64,000 nt of DNA. Source: JABMMZ01 sp964438995. Its GTDB lineage: Bacteria; Bacteroidota; Bacteroidia; NS11-12g; UBA955. This document shows positions 52,886-61,953 of this stretch, in pieces. Positions within the stretch are counted from its first letter, which is position 1; each line of letters begins with the position of its first letter. The DNA lies in the NCBI GenBank assembly GCA_964438995.1, contig CAYTMQ010000002.1, positions 248,001 through 312,000 of the forward strand, read 5' to 3'. The translations under genes were made by a program, and so were the position numbers. The notes beneath the pieces are model-generated. The model saw nothing but the letters and a program-made list of their open reading frames with translations, searched no databases and had not been told where the DNA came from.

Positions 52886-55225
52886 TTGGTCGTTATTGTT
52901 TTGTTCGGACTGTATGCATGCAAAACTACCAAATTAGTTCCGGATGGAAAATACTTATTGATTAAAAACAAGATAAAGACTACAGATTCTGGTAATACCA
53001 TTTTCAACAAACTACTTTCTAAGCTAGACGACGACAAAGCGCTTTACATCAAACACAAACCCAATAGAAGAATTATGCTACTCGGCAGATTTCATCTTGG
53101 TTTATACAATTTGGGTTCAAACAAAAAACATCCTGAAAAAAGTGATAGCAATTCGTTTAGAACCTTTTTAAGAAATAGAGGTGAAGCACCGATTCTTCTT
53201 GATACTCTTGAAATCGAAAAATCCGAACAGAATTTAAGAAACTACTTATTTTCAAAAGGGTATTTCAATTGTGACATCAAACATACAATTGAATATAAAA
53301 AGAAGAAAGCCATCGTTTCATATTATATCATTCCAAGAGCTGGTTATTTCATCAACAAAGTCAATTTATCGGCTGACGATGCTGAAATTGACAAATTTTT
53401 AAATGAAAATTTAAGCAACTCATTCTTTGTTCCAGGTGAGTTGATAGACGTTGAGAACATCAATAAAGAGCGCAACAGATTGACCAATGTTCTTAAAAAT
53501 AATGGGTATTTCGATTTTTCTAAAGAGTATATAGATTTTGAATTGGATACCATTATGTCCAATCATACAGTCAATGTCATCATATCCGTTGCTAACAAGT
53601 CAGACGATGAAAGATTCATCAGAAAGTTTATACGGACCGTCAATGTGATATATGAAAACGATTCTGAAACCTATGCTCCTACCCCTGTTCAAAGGTTTCA
53701 AAACATCAATTTCTATTTCAATGGTTTTCCAATGAAACCAACTGTTATTGCGAAAAATATAACCATTAAAGAAGGCGATTTTTTTAGGATTGATGAGGTT
53801 GAACACACTTACACCAAATTAAGTGAACTACCCATTTTCAAATTTATTGACATCAGCTATAAACGCTCTGACATTGACACTTTACAAGGATTGGATGCCA
53901 TCATCACACTCAAAACCAATTACAGACAATCGTTTACCATAGAACCTCAGGCCATCGTCTCACAGCTCAACCGAATCCAAAACGTCAATTTGGGAAACTC
54001 TTATGGTGTGGCTAACAGTTTGATTTGGACACATCGAAACTTGTTTAAAAATGCTGAAGTATTTGAGGTCAGTTCAAACACCCGACTTGAGTCGCAATTG
54101 TTTAGAAATCCAAATACCCAAAAATTGGTGTATTCCAATCTAGCCGTACAACAAAGTTTGAATTTAAGACTGAGTATTCCGAAATCTACTTTGTTGAAAT
54201 TTACTGAAGACTGGGATTACTTCAAACCAAGGGTAAAATCTATTAAAACCAACTTCAACCTATCATTTCTATACGAATACAATCCCGATTATCTTAGACG
54301 TATTTTACCATTGTCATACCAATACCAAATTCAAACCAAACGAACATTGTGGTTTTTAAATTTATTGGAAATGTCATTTAGTAAAAACACTTTGAACATT
54401 GATTTAGTCAACAGAGCCGATTCAGCATTCATCAAACGTTTGTTTGCAAACAACTTGATCACCTCTACTGGTCTTAACTTCTTCTATACAGATAATGGCC
54501 AAACAAACAAAAAATCACATTTTGTAATTCGCACAAACGTAATAGAATTAGGGGGCAATATCCATAGAGGAATCAGAAAACTATTTGACAAAACAGACAA
54601 TCCTGACACTTCATACATGTTGCTAAACGTCAACTATTACAACTATGCAAAATCAGAGATTGATGTGCGCTGCAGCACTGTATTTGATGAAAATCAATCA
54701 ACAGCGGTAAGGCTAAATATTGGTGCAGCTTACCCTTACGGCAATCAAAAAGTAACGCCATTTGATAAATTGTTTTTTATTGGAGGTGCTAACAGTTTAA
54801 GAGCTTGGCGCCCAAGAACAATTGGTCCTGGTGCATATTACGAGAGTTCGAAAAACTTTAGAATTGACAGAGCTGGCGATTTGATTATTCAAGCCAATGC
54901 TGAGTACAGATTCGATGTCATCAATAAAAAGTTGGAAGGTGCATTATTTTTTGATGCTGGTAATGTTTGGGTGATAAGAGATGTCAACAACATAGACCCT
55001 TTGAAATTGTTTAAACCTAAAACTTTCATTAGCGAAATTGCTGCCAATACAGGCATAGGCGCACGTTTAGATTTCGAATTTTTCTTATTCAGATTGGATT
55101 GGGGTATGCAAATCCACAATCCTGAAAAACCTATTGGTCAGACTTGGGTTATCAAAGATTTTGCAAAGAACAATTACTTTACAAAGTACTCAATTTTAAA
55201 CTTCGGAATTGGTTATCCTTTCTAA
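52886..55225 (+). CDS. BamA/TamA-like outer-membrane assembly protein (lipoprotein signal), start uncertain
   Basis: About 780 residues. A lipoprotein-like signal (LVVIVLFGLYACKTT) is followed by POTRA-like repeats (about 60-360; NKVNLSADDAEIDKFL, NINFYFNGFPMKPTVI) and a C-terminal Omp85 surface-antigen barrel (FIGGANSLRAWRPRTIGPGA, ALFFDAGNVWV, LNFGIGYPF with terminal aromatic). It would insert or export outer-membrane components, possibly with TamB at 6.4-10.8 kb. No in-frame ATG exists at a sensible place. TTG 52886 is the nearest candidate, and TTGs further back lie antisense to the methyltransferase. An ATG at 52869 would fit perfectly if one T were missing from the run at 52884-52887. 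Confidence 0.85.
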   Translation: MVVIVLFGLYACKTTKLVPDGKYLLIKNKIKTTDSGNTIFNKLLSKLDDDKALYIKHKPNRRIMLLGRFHLGLYNLGSNKKHPEKSDSNSFRTFLRNRGEAPILLDTLEIEKSEQNLRNYLFSKGYFNCDIKHTIEYKKKKAIVSYYIIPRAGYFINKVNLSADDAEIDKFLNENLSNSFFVPGELIDVENINKERNRLTNVLKNNGYFDFSKEYIDFELDTIMSNHTVNVIISVANKSDDERFIRKFIRTVNVIYENDSETYAPTPVQRFQNINFYFNGFPMKPTVIAKNITIKEGDFFRIDEVEHTYTKLSELPIFKFIDISYKRSDIDTLQGLDAIITLKTNYRQSFTIEPQAIVSQLNRIQNVNLGNSYGVANSLIWTHRNLFKNAEVFEVSSNTRLESQLFRNPNTQKLVYSNLAVQQSLNLRLSIPKSTLLKFTEDWDYFKPRVKSIKTNFNLSFLYEYNPDYLRRILPLSYQYQIQTKRTLWFLNLLEMSFSKNTLNIDLVNRADSAFIKRLFANNLITSTGLNFFYTDNGQTNKKSHFVIRTNVIELGGNIHRGIRKLFDKTDNPDTSYMLLNVNYYNYAKSEIDVRCSTVFDENQSTAVRLNIGAAYPYGNQKVTPFDKLFFIGGANSLRAWRPRTIGPGAYYESSKNFRIDRAGDLIIQANAEYRFDVINKKLEGALFFDAGNVWVIRDVNNIDPLKLFKPKTFISEIAANTGIGARLDFEFFLFRLDWGMQIHNPEKPIGQTWVIKDFAKNNYFTKYSILNFGIGYPF

Positions 55226-55234
55226 AAAAATATT

Positions 55235-55263
55235 TTGCAAATGGGCTAAATTGTCTATATTTG
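55235..55263 (+). promoter_or_regulatory. tRNA-His promoter (TTG - 18 bp - TATATTTG)
   Basis: TTG at 55235-55237 and, 18 bases on, TATATTTG at 55256-55263: an exact Bacteroidota -33/-7 pair, 15 bases before the tRNA. Confidence 0.75.
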
Positions 55264-55277
55264 CACTCCCAAAAAAT

Positions 55278-55355
55278 GGTGGTCATAGCTCAGTCGGTTA
55301 GAGCATCAGATTGTGGTTCTGAGGGCCGTGGGTTCGAATCCCATTGATCACCCCA
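55278..55355 (+). tRNA. tRNA-His (GTG anticodon)
   Basis: A full cloverleaf can be folded: acceptor GTGGTCA/TGATCAC with one G:U, D-arm GCTCAGTCGGTTAGAGC, anticodon stem TCAGA/TCTGA with loop TTGTGGT (anticodon GTG at 55313-55315), and T-arm around TTCGAAT. The extra G at -1 (55278) opposite C73 is the tRNA-His identity element. CCA is encoded (55353-55355). Confidence 0.97.
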
Positions 55356-55358
55356 CAA

Positions 55359-55388
55359 AAAAAAGACAGTATCGCTACTGTCTTTTTT
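55359..55388 (+). terminator. Rho-independent terminator after tRNA-His
   Basis: A 13-bp stem, AAAAAAGACAGTA / TACTGTCTTTTTT, with TCGC loop. The symmetric A/T arms also suit termination of the convergent SRPBCC gene. Confidence 0.92.
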
Positions 55389-55410
55389 AATTTATGTTGA
55401 ATAGTATTTG

Positions 55411-55935
55411 TTACTCGCTTGCTTTCTTTAACATGCCCAACCCTTTGTCGAACATTTGATTCATGCCTTGTTCTGCAAACATGGCTACCATAAGGTTGAA
55501 AGGCCATCCTTGCTCCATCTCTAAAGCCCATGTTACTTTGCTTTTTGTAGAATCTCCTGTTACAATCATATAAGAAGTTGCACCGCCCATTCCTTCAAAA
55601 TTTAATTTGGTATCTACTCTCTGACCAGGTATAACTTTAGTGATTTCTTGACTGCCATTGCCAACATCTTTATGGCTGCTTTTCCATGACATTTTTGCGC
55701 CTACTTCACCGTCTGTGCCAGTAATGCTTACTTCCATTTTTGGATCCATTTCTTTCCATTGCGACCATTTGTCGTGGTTGCCAAATTTTACAACATTATC
55801 CCAAACCACTTCTTTAGAAGCGTTGATCTCTACTGATTTTTCAAAATGGAATTCTTTTTTAACAAATAATGCAGCAATCAATGCTACAACCACAATCGAT
55901 ACTATAACGATTAATAGATACTTTATAACTTTCAT
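55411..55935 (-). CDS. Membrane-anchored SRPBCC (START-like/polyketide cyclase) protein
   Basis: 174 residues from the ATG at 55935 (the frame opens 24 bases earlier). An N-terminal membrane helix (VIKYLLIVIVSIVVVALIAA) is followed by an SRPBCC fold with FEKSVEINASKEVVWDNVVK, the classic first strand and helix, then WSQWKEMDPKMEV and VTWALEMEQGWPFNLM, with a final helix. Such proteins bind hydrophobic ligands in a deep cavity, but the ligand is unknown. Probably anchored in the inner membrane. Confidence 0.85.
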   Translation of the reverse strand: MKVIKYLLIVIVSIVVVALIAALFVKKEFHFEKSVEINASKEVVWDNVVKFGNHDKWSQWKEMDPKMEVSITGTDGEVGAKMSWKSSHKDVGNGSQEITKVIPGQRVDTKLNFEGMGGATSYMIVTGDSTKSKVTWALEMEQGWPFNLMVAMFAEQGMNQMFDKGLGMLKKASE

Positions 55936-56188
55936 AATATTCTGTATTGATACAGACAAATCAAAGATTAATTAATTAATAAAACAAGAAAAAAATAGAA
56001 ATAATTGTTTGAATTACTTTCAAAATTTCTTAAAATAAACACTATATGTCTTTTTATCAATGCTTTACAAATATAAATCAATTATCATAATGGTAATTCT
56101 TTAGGATTACACCATCAATTGTAAAAAACTCGTTTTAATATTTTGGCATTTGATAATGCTTCAAATATTATTCAAATTTGCAATAATA
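55936..56188. other. Gene-free AT-rich region
   Basis: 253 bases between divergent genes. I see no RNA gene or repeat. A weak -7-like CAAATTTG sits just before the KilA-N start. Confidence 0.4.
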
Positions 56189-56710
56189 ATGGCCATTATA
56201 AAAGTAAAGGATACTGAAATTAGAATTTTAAACATTGATGAAAAGGATTACATTTCATTGACAGACATGGCAAATGCCAAAGAAAGTGCGAGCAGAGCGT
56301 CTGATATAATAAAAAATTGGATAAGAACTCGCTATACAATTGAGTTTTTAGGTACATGGGAGCAAATTCACAATCCGAATTTTAAAGTGGTGGAATTTGA
56401 CCACTTTAGAATGCAAGCTGGTCTACCCAATTTTGTTTTAAGTATTTCGGAGTGGATTGAAAAAACTCATTCTATCGGGCTTATTGTTAAAAAAGGTAAA
56501 TACGGTGGAACATATGCACATAAAGACATCGCTTTTGAATTTGGATCAGCGATAAGTGTCACTTTCAAATTATTTTTAATAACTGAATTTCAAAAACTAA
56601 AAGAAAATGAACAAAAAAATTCAGGTTGGTCAGATTTACTGCTTCCTAGCAATAACTTTTTCAGCAGCTTTCACCACATCGGCAACATCCAAGCCGTATT
56701 TTGCCATTAA
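56189..56710 (+). pseudogene. Truncated KilA-N domain gene
   Basis: 173 codons from the ATG at 56189. The N-terminal part is a KilA-N domain: EIRILNIDEKDYISLTDMA, SDIIKNWIRTRYTIEFLGTW, FDHFRMQAGLPNFVLSISEW and THSIGLIVKKGKYGGTYAH, then DIAFEFGSAIS. Complete relatives continue after the EFQKLKENEQKN region with a second domain. Here that part is missing, and the last 75 bases simply read through the antisense strand of the transketolase gene until a chance stop. KilA-N proteins are common in phages and as solitary Bacteroidota genes. The remnant may still be expressed as a DNA-binding fragment. Confidence 0.75.
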
Positions 56711-57592
56711 TTGATCAGGTGTGCCACTTTCTCCAAAGCTATCATTTACGCCTACAAATTCCATAGGAGTTGGTAAGTTACGCGCCAATAATTGTGCAAC
56801 ACTATCGCCCAATCCTCCGTTGTACATGTGCTCTTCGGCTGTTACAACGCAACCTGTTTTTCTAGCAGAATTTAAAACCGCTAAATCATCCAGAGGTTTG
56901 ATGGTGTGTATGTTGATGACTTCAGCCGAAATGCCTTTCTCGCTTAGTGCATAAGCCGCTTGAATGCTTTTCCAAACCAAGTGTCCAGTACAAAAAATAC
57001 TAACATCAGCTCCTTCAAAAATAGTAACAGCTTTACCAATTTCAAAAGTCTGATCGGCTGCTGTAAAGATTGGCACTTTTGGTCGACCGAAACGCAAATA
57101 ACAAGGACCATCATACTTGGCAATGGCGATGGTAGCTGCTTTTGTTTGATTATAATCGCAAGGATTGATGACAACCATTCCTGGCAACATTTTCATTAAG
57201 CCCAAATCTTCTAATATTTGGTGGGTTGCACCATCTTCTCCAAGTGTTACACCAGCATGAGAAGCGCATATTTTAACGTTTTTACCGCTATAAGCTATAC
57301 TTTGTCTAATTTGGTCGTAAACTCTACCAGTGCTAAAGTTTGCGAATGTACCAGTAAATGGAATTTTACCACCAGATGCTAATCCAGCAGCTACTCCCAT
57401 CATATTGGCTTCAGCAATTCCCATTTGGAAAAAACGCTCAGGGAAGGCTTTTTTAAACGCATCCATTTTTAATGAGCCCGTTAAGTCAGCACATAGTGCT
57501 ACAACTTTATCGTTTTGCTGACCCGCTTCTAGTAGACCGGCACCGAAACCCGACCTAGTATCATTATTACCTAATATAGCTATTTCTTGCAT
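56636..57592 (-). CDS. Transketolase, C-terminal subunit
   Basis: 318 residues containing the pyrimidine-binding and C-terminal domains of a split transketolase. CADLTGSLKMDAFKKAFPER, FFQMGIAEANMMGVAAGLA (with the catalytic Glu), PFTGTFANFSTGRVYDQIRQ and SHAGVTLGEDGATHQ are diagnostic. With the N-terminal subunit encoded at 59001-59846 it transfers two-carbon units between sugar phosphates, using thiamine diphosphate. The start is 3 bases after the stop of an intervening von Willebrand A gene. Confidence 0.95.
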   Translation of the reverse strand: MQEIAILGNNDTRSGFGAGLLEAGQQNDKVVALCADLTGSLKMDAFKKAFPERFFQMGIAEANMMGVAAGLASGGKIPFTGTFANFSTGRVYDQIRQSIAYSGKNVKICASHAGVTLGEDGATHQILEDLGLMKMLPGMVVINPCDYNQTKAATIAIAKYDGPCYLRFGRPKVPIFTAADQTFEIGKAVTIFEGADVSIFCTGHLVWKSIQAAYALSEKGISAEVINIHTIKPLDDLAVLNSARKTGCVVTAEEHMYNGGLGDSVAQLLARNLPTPMEFVGVNDSFGESGTPDQLMAKYGLDVADVVKAAEKVIARKQ

Positions 57593-57595
57593 GTA

Positions 57596-58990
57596 TTATA
57601 AGTTAATTTCTGTTGTATTGGCTGATGTGATTGTGAATTCTTTTTCGAAAGTATAAATAGTTCTTGTTTCAGATTTGCTTCTACCTGTGATAAAATATTT
57701 ACCAGGTTGCATGATGATGGTTTGATAAAATGCATCTGATATATCGCATACCCATTCCATTTTACCATTTTGAATTCTATATATCGCACACACCAAGTCT
57801 CTGCTTTTGTTGATTTGCAATCTACCTGGTTGTGGAATTGTAATGTTACTGGTTTGATTCTGACTCACAACTAAACTATCAAAATAGATACGAGGAACAG
57901 TGAGTATTTCTAAATTATATGCTCCAGTTAAATATCTTTTTGTGGTATTAAAAGTTTGTACATTGATGGTTTTTGTTTTGCCATGTTGGGTAATAACAGC
58001 TTTTAAATCTGGGTAGTTGGTTTTACCTACACAAGTAAACGTAATATTACCTTGAGGCACATCTATTGGTATGATGTTGTGTCTGCCAACAATCAGTTCA
58101 ACATTTTTCTTTTCTACCGGAGGCATAGTATGAATGGTGATATCATACTTTCTCAATGGGTCTAAAAACAAAGTATCTGGAACACCTCTACCATTCATGG
58201 TGTGCTCGTAATTGAACAACATTTTTTTTGTAGCCGCGTCGTAAATGGTCATCAACACATTGGTTTCAACTGGTCGCAATTGATTGTCTAATAAATTCAC
58301 TTGACAACTTGTTGCATTCATTGCTTGAGACACTACTACACCTACTACAGTTTCCATTTCTTTGTCAGAGTTGGCATCATAGTACGTTCCAGCGCAATCA
58401 AATTTGAGTTTAAATTGGTCGGACGACCCTAAACCAATGATGAAAGGTTTAAGAAAAATTCCTTTCTTTTGAAGCGCTTGCGAAATAGCACATGGGTCGC
58501 CAGTGCATTCTTCTAATCCATCTGTTATTATGATGACTAGATTTCTTACACCTTTATCTGCAGGAAAGTCCTTTTCACATTCTTGAAGTGAATATGCTAT
58601 TGGGGTCCAGCCTTTTGGTACAAGGCTATTGACTTTCTTTTTCATGATGACAAGATTGTTTGGTGCAAAAGGCACTTCCAATCTTGAATCTTTACAATCT
58701 TTTAAATCTGCTGTTTTTTGATGGCCGTATACGCGCAATGCCAGTTCAACATTTTTGAACGAAGACAGTGAGTCTATCAGTTTGTTTGCCATTTTCTTTG
58801 CCACTTGAATTCTGGTGGTCTTTTCGAAAGGCGTGGTCATACTACCAGAGGCATCGAAAATGATTAAAATTCTAGTTTTTTGTGGCGTTACAGGAGTGGT
58901 GGGAGGCGCTTGTCCAAGAGCTCTCATTGCGAAACCAATCGCAAAGACTATTAGAATACTTCTCATATTTGTTACAAACGCTTTTTTCAT
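57596..58990 (-). CDS. Secreted von Willebrand factor A domain protein
   Basis: 464 residues with an N-terminal signal peptide (from the ATG at 58990 or, giving a tidier signal, 58966: ILIVFAIGFAMRALGQA). Residues of about 35-210 form a vWA domain with MIDAS motif DASGSMT and a later ITDGLEECTGDPC, where DGLEE carries another metal-site Asp. The C-terminal 250 residues are beta-rich repeats without a recognised family. It probably acts in the periplasm or at the surface. Its place between the two halves of transketolase, with gaps of 10 and 3 bases, is surprising because a metabolic link is not evident. Confidence 0.9.
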   Translation of the reverse strand: MKKAFVTNMRSILIVFAIGFAMRALGQAPPTTPVTPQKTRILIIFDASGSMTTPFEKTTRIQVAKKMANKLIDSLSSFKNVELALRVYGHQKTADLKDCKDSRLEVPFAPNNLVIMKKKVNSLVPKGWTPIAYSLQECEKDFPADKGVRNLVIIITDGLEECTGDPCAISQALQKKGIFLKPFIIGLGSSDQFKLKFDCAGTYYDANSDKEMETVVGVVVSQAMNATSCQVNLLDNQLRPVETNVLMTIYDAATKKMLFNYEHTMNGRGVPDTLFLDPLRKYDITIHTMPPVEKKNVELIVGRHNIIPIDVPQGNITFTCVGKTNYPDLKAVITQHGKTKTINVQTFNTTKRYLTGAYNLEILTVPRIYFDSLVVSQNQTSNITIPQPGRLQINKSRDLVCAIYRIQNGKMEWVCDISDAFYQTIIMQPGKYFITGRSKSETRTIYTFEKEFTITSANTTEINL

Positions 58991-59000
58991 GGCAATAGTA

Positions 59001-59846
59001 TTAATAATCGCCTAGCGTCTCTGGTAATTGAGACAAAGCGCGTGCCAACTGTTCGTCGTTTGGAGCAATACCATGCCATTCGTGACTACCCATCATGAAA
59101 TCAACACCAAAACCCATTTCAGTTTTCATAATTATGGCAATTGGTTTGTTCTCTGCACTAAGAGCTTTAGCCTTAGCATTGGTATCAATAATATCTTGCA
59201 TGTCGTTGCCATTCATTTCTAAAACATTCCAATTGAATGCTTCAAATTTTTTGCGCAACTCTGTAAAACTCATTATGTCAATCACATTTCCATCAATCTG
59301 TTGTTTGTTGTAATCGATGGCTACAATTAGATTATTAAGTTGTTTATGACCAGCAAACATAATGGCTTCCCAGTTCTGACCTTCTTGTAATTCACCATCA
59401 CCCATCACAACATACACATTGTGGTTATCACCATCAAGTTGTTTGTTAAGCGCCATACCAACAGCAACTGATAGTCCTTGACCTAGAGAACCAGTAGCGA
59501 TTCTTACGCCAGGCAAACCTTCGTGAGTGGTAGGATGACCTTGTAATCTTGAATTGATTTTTCTAAATGTAGCAAGTTCGCTCACATCAAAATAACCGCT
59601 TCTCGCCAATACACTGTAAAATACAGGAGAGATGTGACCGTTAGACAACACAAATAAATCCTGACCGTTTCCTTCCATAGAAAAGTCTTTTGGATTGTGT
59701 TGCATGATTTGAAAATAAAGTGCGGTAAGATAATCGGCGCATCCGAGAGAACCGCCTGGGTGACCACTTTGAACAGCGTGAACCATTCTTACAATATCGC
59801 GTCTAACTTGTGAGGCGATTTGTTGCAATTCAGGAGTATTTGGCAT
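59001..59846 (-). CDS. Transketolase, N-terminal (thiamine diphosphate-binding) subunit
   Basis: 281 residues corresponding to the PP domain of transketolase. The thiamine diphosphate-Mg motif is GDGELQEGQNWEAIMFAGH through VAIDYNKQQ (GDG...N). HAVQSGHPGGSLGCADYL, LSNGHISPVFYSVLA and GSLGQGLSVAVGMAL are also typical. It needs the C-terminal subunit from 56636-57592, encoded in the same operon, to be active. The start ATG gives the usual short N-terminus. Confidence 0.95.
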   Translation of the reverse strand: MPNTPELQQIASQVRRDIVRMVHAVQSGHPGGSLGCADYLTALYFQIMQHNPKDFSMEGNGQDLFVLSNGHISPVFYSVLARSGYFDVSELATFRKINSRLQGHPTTHEGLPGVRIATGSLGQGLSVAVGMALNKQLDGDNHNVYVVMGDGELQEGQNWEAIMFAGHKQLNNLIVAIDYNKQQIDGNVIDIMSFTELRKKFEAFNWNVLEMNGNDMQDIIDTNAKAKALSAENKPIAIIMKTEMGFGVDFMMGSHEWHGIAPNDEQLARALSQLPETLGDY

Positions 59847-59930
59847 GGGTTAAATGTTGATGCAAAAATGCCATAAAATTTGCGAATAAAAAACCCGAAA
59901 CTCGTATACTTATAAACCAATAATAAACGA

Positions 59931-60704
59931 CTAATGAATTGTGAATTCGTCTCTGTCTTCTAAAACAGGAAACTGCTCTCTAAATTGCAGCAATGGTGCC
60001 TTACTTAAATTGAATTGGTAGTTTTTATCTTCGTTGCCAAAACCAATTTCTTCACCCATAAAATTCACAATGCACGAATTGCCAATGTGATTAACACCAT
60101 TCCCATCTTCTCCTATCCTATTACACGCAATCAAATAGCATTGGTTTTCAATAGCTCTTGCTTTCAACAACTGTTGCCACGCGTAATTGCGCTTCTCAGG
60201 CCAATTGGCTACATAAATCAACACATCGTATCCAACAGTATTTCTACTGAAAACAGGGAACCGCAAATCGTAACAAATCTGAGGACAAATCTTCCAGCCT
60301 TTGTAGTCGATAACCAACCTCTCTTTTCCTTTTGTATAATGCTTTGATTCTTCGCCAGGCGAAAACAAATGTCTTTTGTTGTAAAATTGCACTTGCCCTT
60401 CTGATTCTACAAATGCCAAGGTATTGTGATACGAATTTGTCTCTTCGTTGTAGTTCATATAACTACCCATGATGGCACTTTGCTTTTCTGCAGCCATCTC
60501 CTTCATCCATTGCAATGTCATTTGAGCGCTTTCTTTAGCCAATTTTGATACATTCATGCTAAAGCCAGTACTAAATGTCTCTGGCAATATGATCACATCT
60601 GTATCAGATACAGATTCAAGTTTCAATGTAAAATGGGCTAAATTGGCTTTGATGTCTTCCCAGTAAATACTGGTTTGAATCACAGTAAAATTTAAACTTT
60701 GCAT
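59931..60704 (-). CDS. Carbon-nitrogen hydrolase, probable omega-amidase
   Basis: 257 residues of the nitrilase superfamily. The catalytic triad is visible: Glu in VIILPETFSTGFSM, Lys in YNKRHLFSPG, and Cys in ICPQICYDLRFPVFSR. The ANWPEKRNYAWQQLLKARAI segment is typical of the Nit2/YafV omega-amidase branch, which hydrolyses 2-oxoglutaramate or 2-oxosuccinamate. It overlaps the upstream aminotransferase gene by 13 bases, which fits removal of the aminotransferase product. Confidence 0.88.
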   Translation of the reverse strand: MQSLNFTVIQTSIYWEDIKANLAHFTLKLESVSDTDVIILPETFSTGFSMNVSKLAKESAQMTLQWMKEMAAEKQSAIMGSYMNYNEETNSYHNTLAFVESEGQVQFYNKRHLFSPGEESKHYTKGKERLVIDYKGWKICPQICYDLRFPVFSRNTVGYDVLIYVANWPEKRNYAWQQLLKARAIENQCYLIACNRIGEDGNGVNHIGNSCIVNFMGEEIGFGNEDKNYQFNLSKAPLLQFREQFPVLEDRDEFTIH

Positions 60705-61852
60705 AAAATATCTAATGCTTTATTCAAGGTCTCATCAGTTTTAGCAAAACAGAATCTCAATACTTTGTTATCGGTTTTACGTTTAAAAAATGAAGAAAAA
60801 GGTATTGATGCAATGCCATTCTCAATGGTCAGTTTTCTCGCCATATCTTGATCTGACAAATGCGAATTCTCTAACTTTTCGTATGATACCGATTGAAAAT
60901 AACTGCCATTGCATTGAATCAATTTAAACGGAGATGATTTTAATCCTTTTCTAAACAAATCTCTTTTTGCTTGATAGAAACTCCCCAATTCCAAATACAA
61001 ATCCTTTCTCAATAAAATCTCAGAATAGGCGTATTGAATTGGTGTATTGGCGGCAAAGGCCATAAACTGATAGGCTTTTCTTATTTGAGTTGTGATGTTT
61101 TCAGGTGCTAATACATATCCCATTTTCCAACCAGTAGTGTGGTAAGTTTTTCCAAAAGAAGAGACAATTACACTGCGCTGAGCCAGCTTTGGAAATCGAG
61201 CGACAGATTGATGTTCTAAACCATCAAATATGATGTGTTCGTATACTTCATCGCTTAAGATTATCGCATCGGTATTGACTATCAACTTTTCCAGTTTCCT
61301 CATATCTTCGGCGCTAAAAGTCATGCCCGTTGGATTGTGAGGTGTATTGATGATGATCATCCTTGTGCGAATGCTAATGAGCTTTTTAACCTGTTCCCAA
61401 TCTATTTTGTATTCAGGAAATGTCATTTCATATACAATTGCTTTTCCTCCAGCAAGCTCAATTGCAGGAATATAAGAATCGTATGCAGGTTCGATGACAA
61501 TTACTTCATCATTGTCTCTTACCAAAGCATTGATAGCTGCAAAAATCCCTAATGTTGCACCGGGTACTATGGTTATCTCTGTTTCAGGATGGTAGACTGC
61601 CGAATATAGCTCTTCAGTTTTAATGGCGATGCGCTCTCTTAATTGCATCAATCCAGGCATTGGGGCATATTGGTTATGACCGTTTTGAATGGCTTCGCTG
61701 ACAAGCTTTTTTAAGTCATCATGACAATCAAAATTAGGGAAACCTTGCGCCAAATTAATCGCACTGTGTTCGTTAGCCAAAGTTGACATAACCGAAAAAA
61801 TTGAAGTACCTACTTGAGGTAGCTTCCCTATTATATTGCCTTCAAATTTCAC
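60692..61852 (-). CDS. PLP-dependent methionine/glutamine aminotransferase (YbdL-like)
   Basis: 386 residues from GTG 61852 (a TTG at 61861 is also in frame). Fold type I aminotransferase: INLAQGFPNFDCHDDL near the start, PGATLGIFAA phosphate loop, IVINTPHNPTGMTF region with its Asn, DEVYEHIIFDG with the Asp/Tyr pair, and SFGKTYHTTGWKMGYV with the PLP-binding Lys. The GKLPQVGTSIFSVMS opening matches the YbdL/kynurenine aminotransferase group. With the downstream omega-amidase it probably transaminates 2-oxo-4-methylthiobutanoate (methionine salvage) using glutamine. Confidence 0.9.
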   Translation of the reverse strand: MKFEGNIIGKLPQVGTSIFSVMSTLANEHSAINLAQGFPNFDCHDDLKKLVSEAIQNGHNQYAPMPGLMQLRERIAIKTEELYSAVYHPETEITIVPGATLGIFAAINALVRDNDEVIVIEPAYDSYIPAIELAGGKAIVYEMTFPEYKIDWEQVKKLISIRTRMIIINTPHNPTGMTFSAEDMRKLEKLIVNTDAIILSDEVYEHIIFDGLEHQSVARFPKLAQRSVIVSSFGKTYHTTGWKMGYVLAPENITTQIRKAYQFMAFAANTPIQYAYSEILLRKDLYLELGSFYQAKRDLFRKGLKSSPFKLIQCNGSYFQSVSYEKLENSHLSDQDMARKLTIENGIASIPFSSFFKRKTDNKVLRFCFAKTDETLNKALDILCKV

Positions 61853-61953
61853 TAATAGCAAAAGTAAATTATAGACTTAAATTAATGAATCTCAAATTCA
61901 ATTAATTTCATTTACTTTTCAACAAACAGATGTAATATTTTAACAATCAGATA

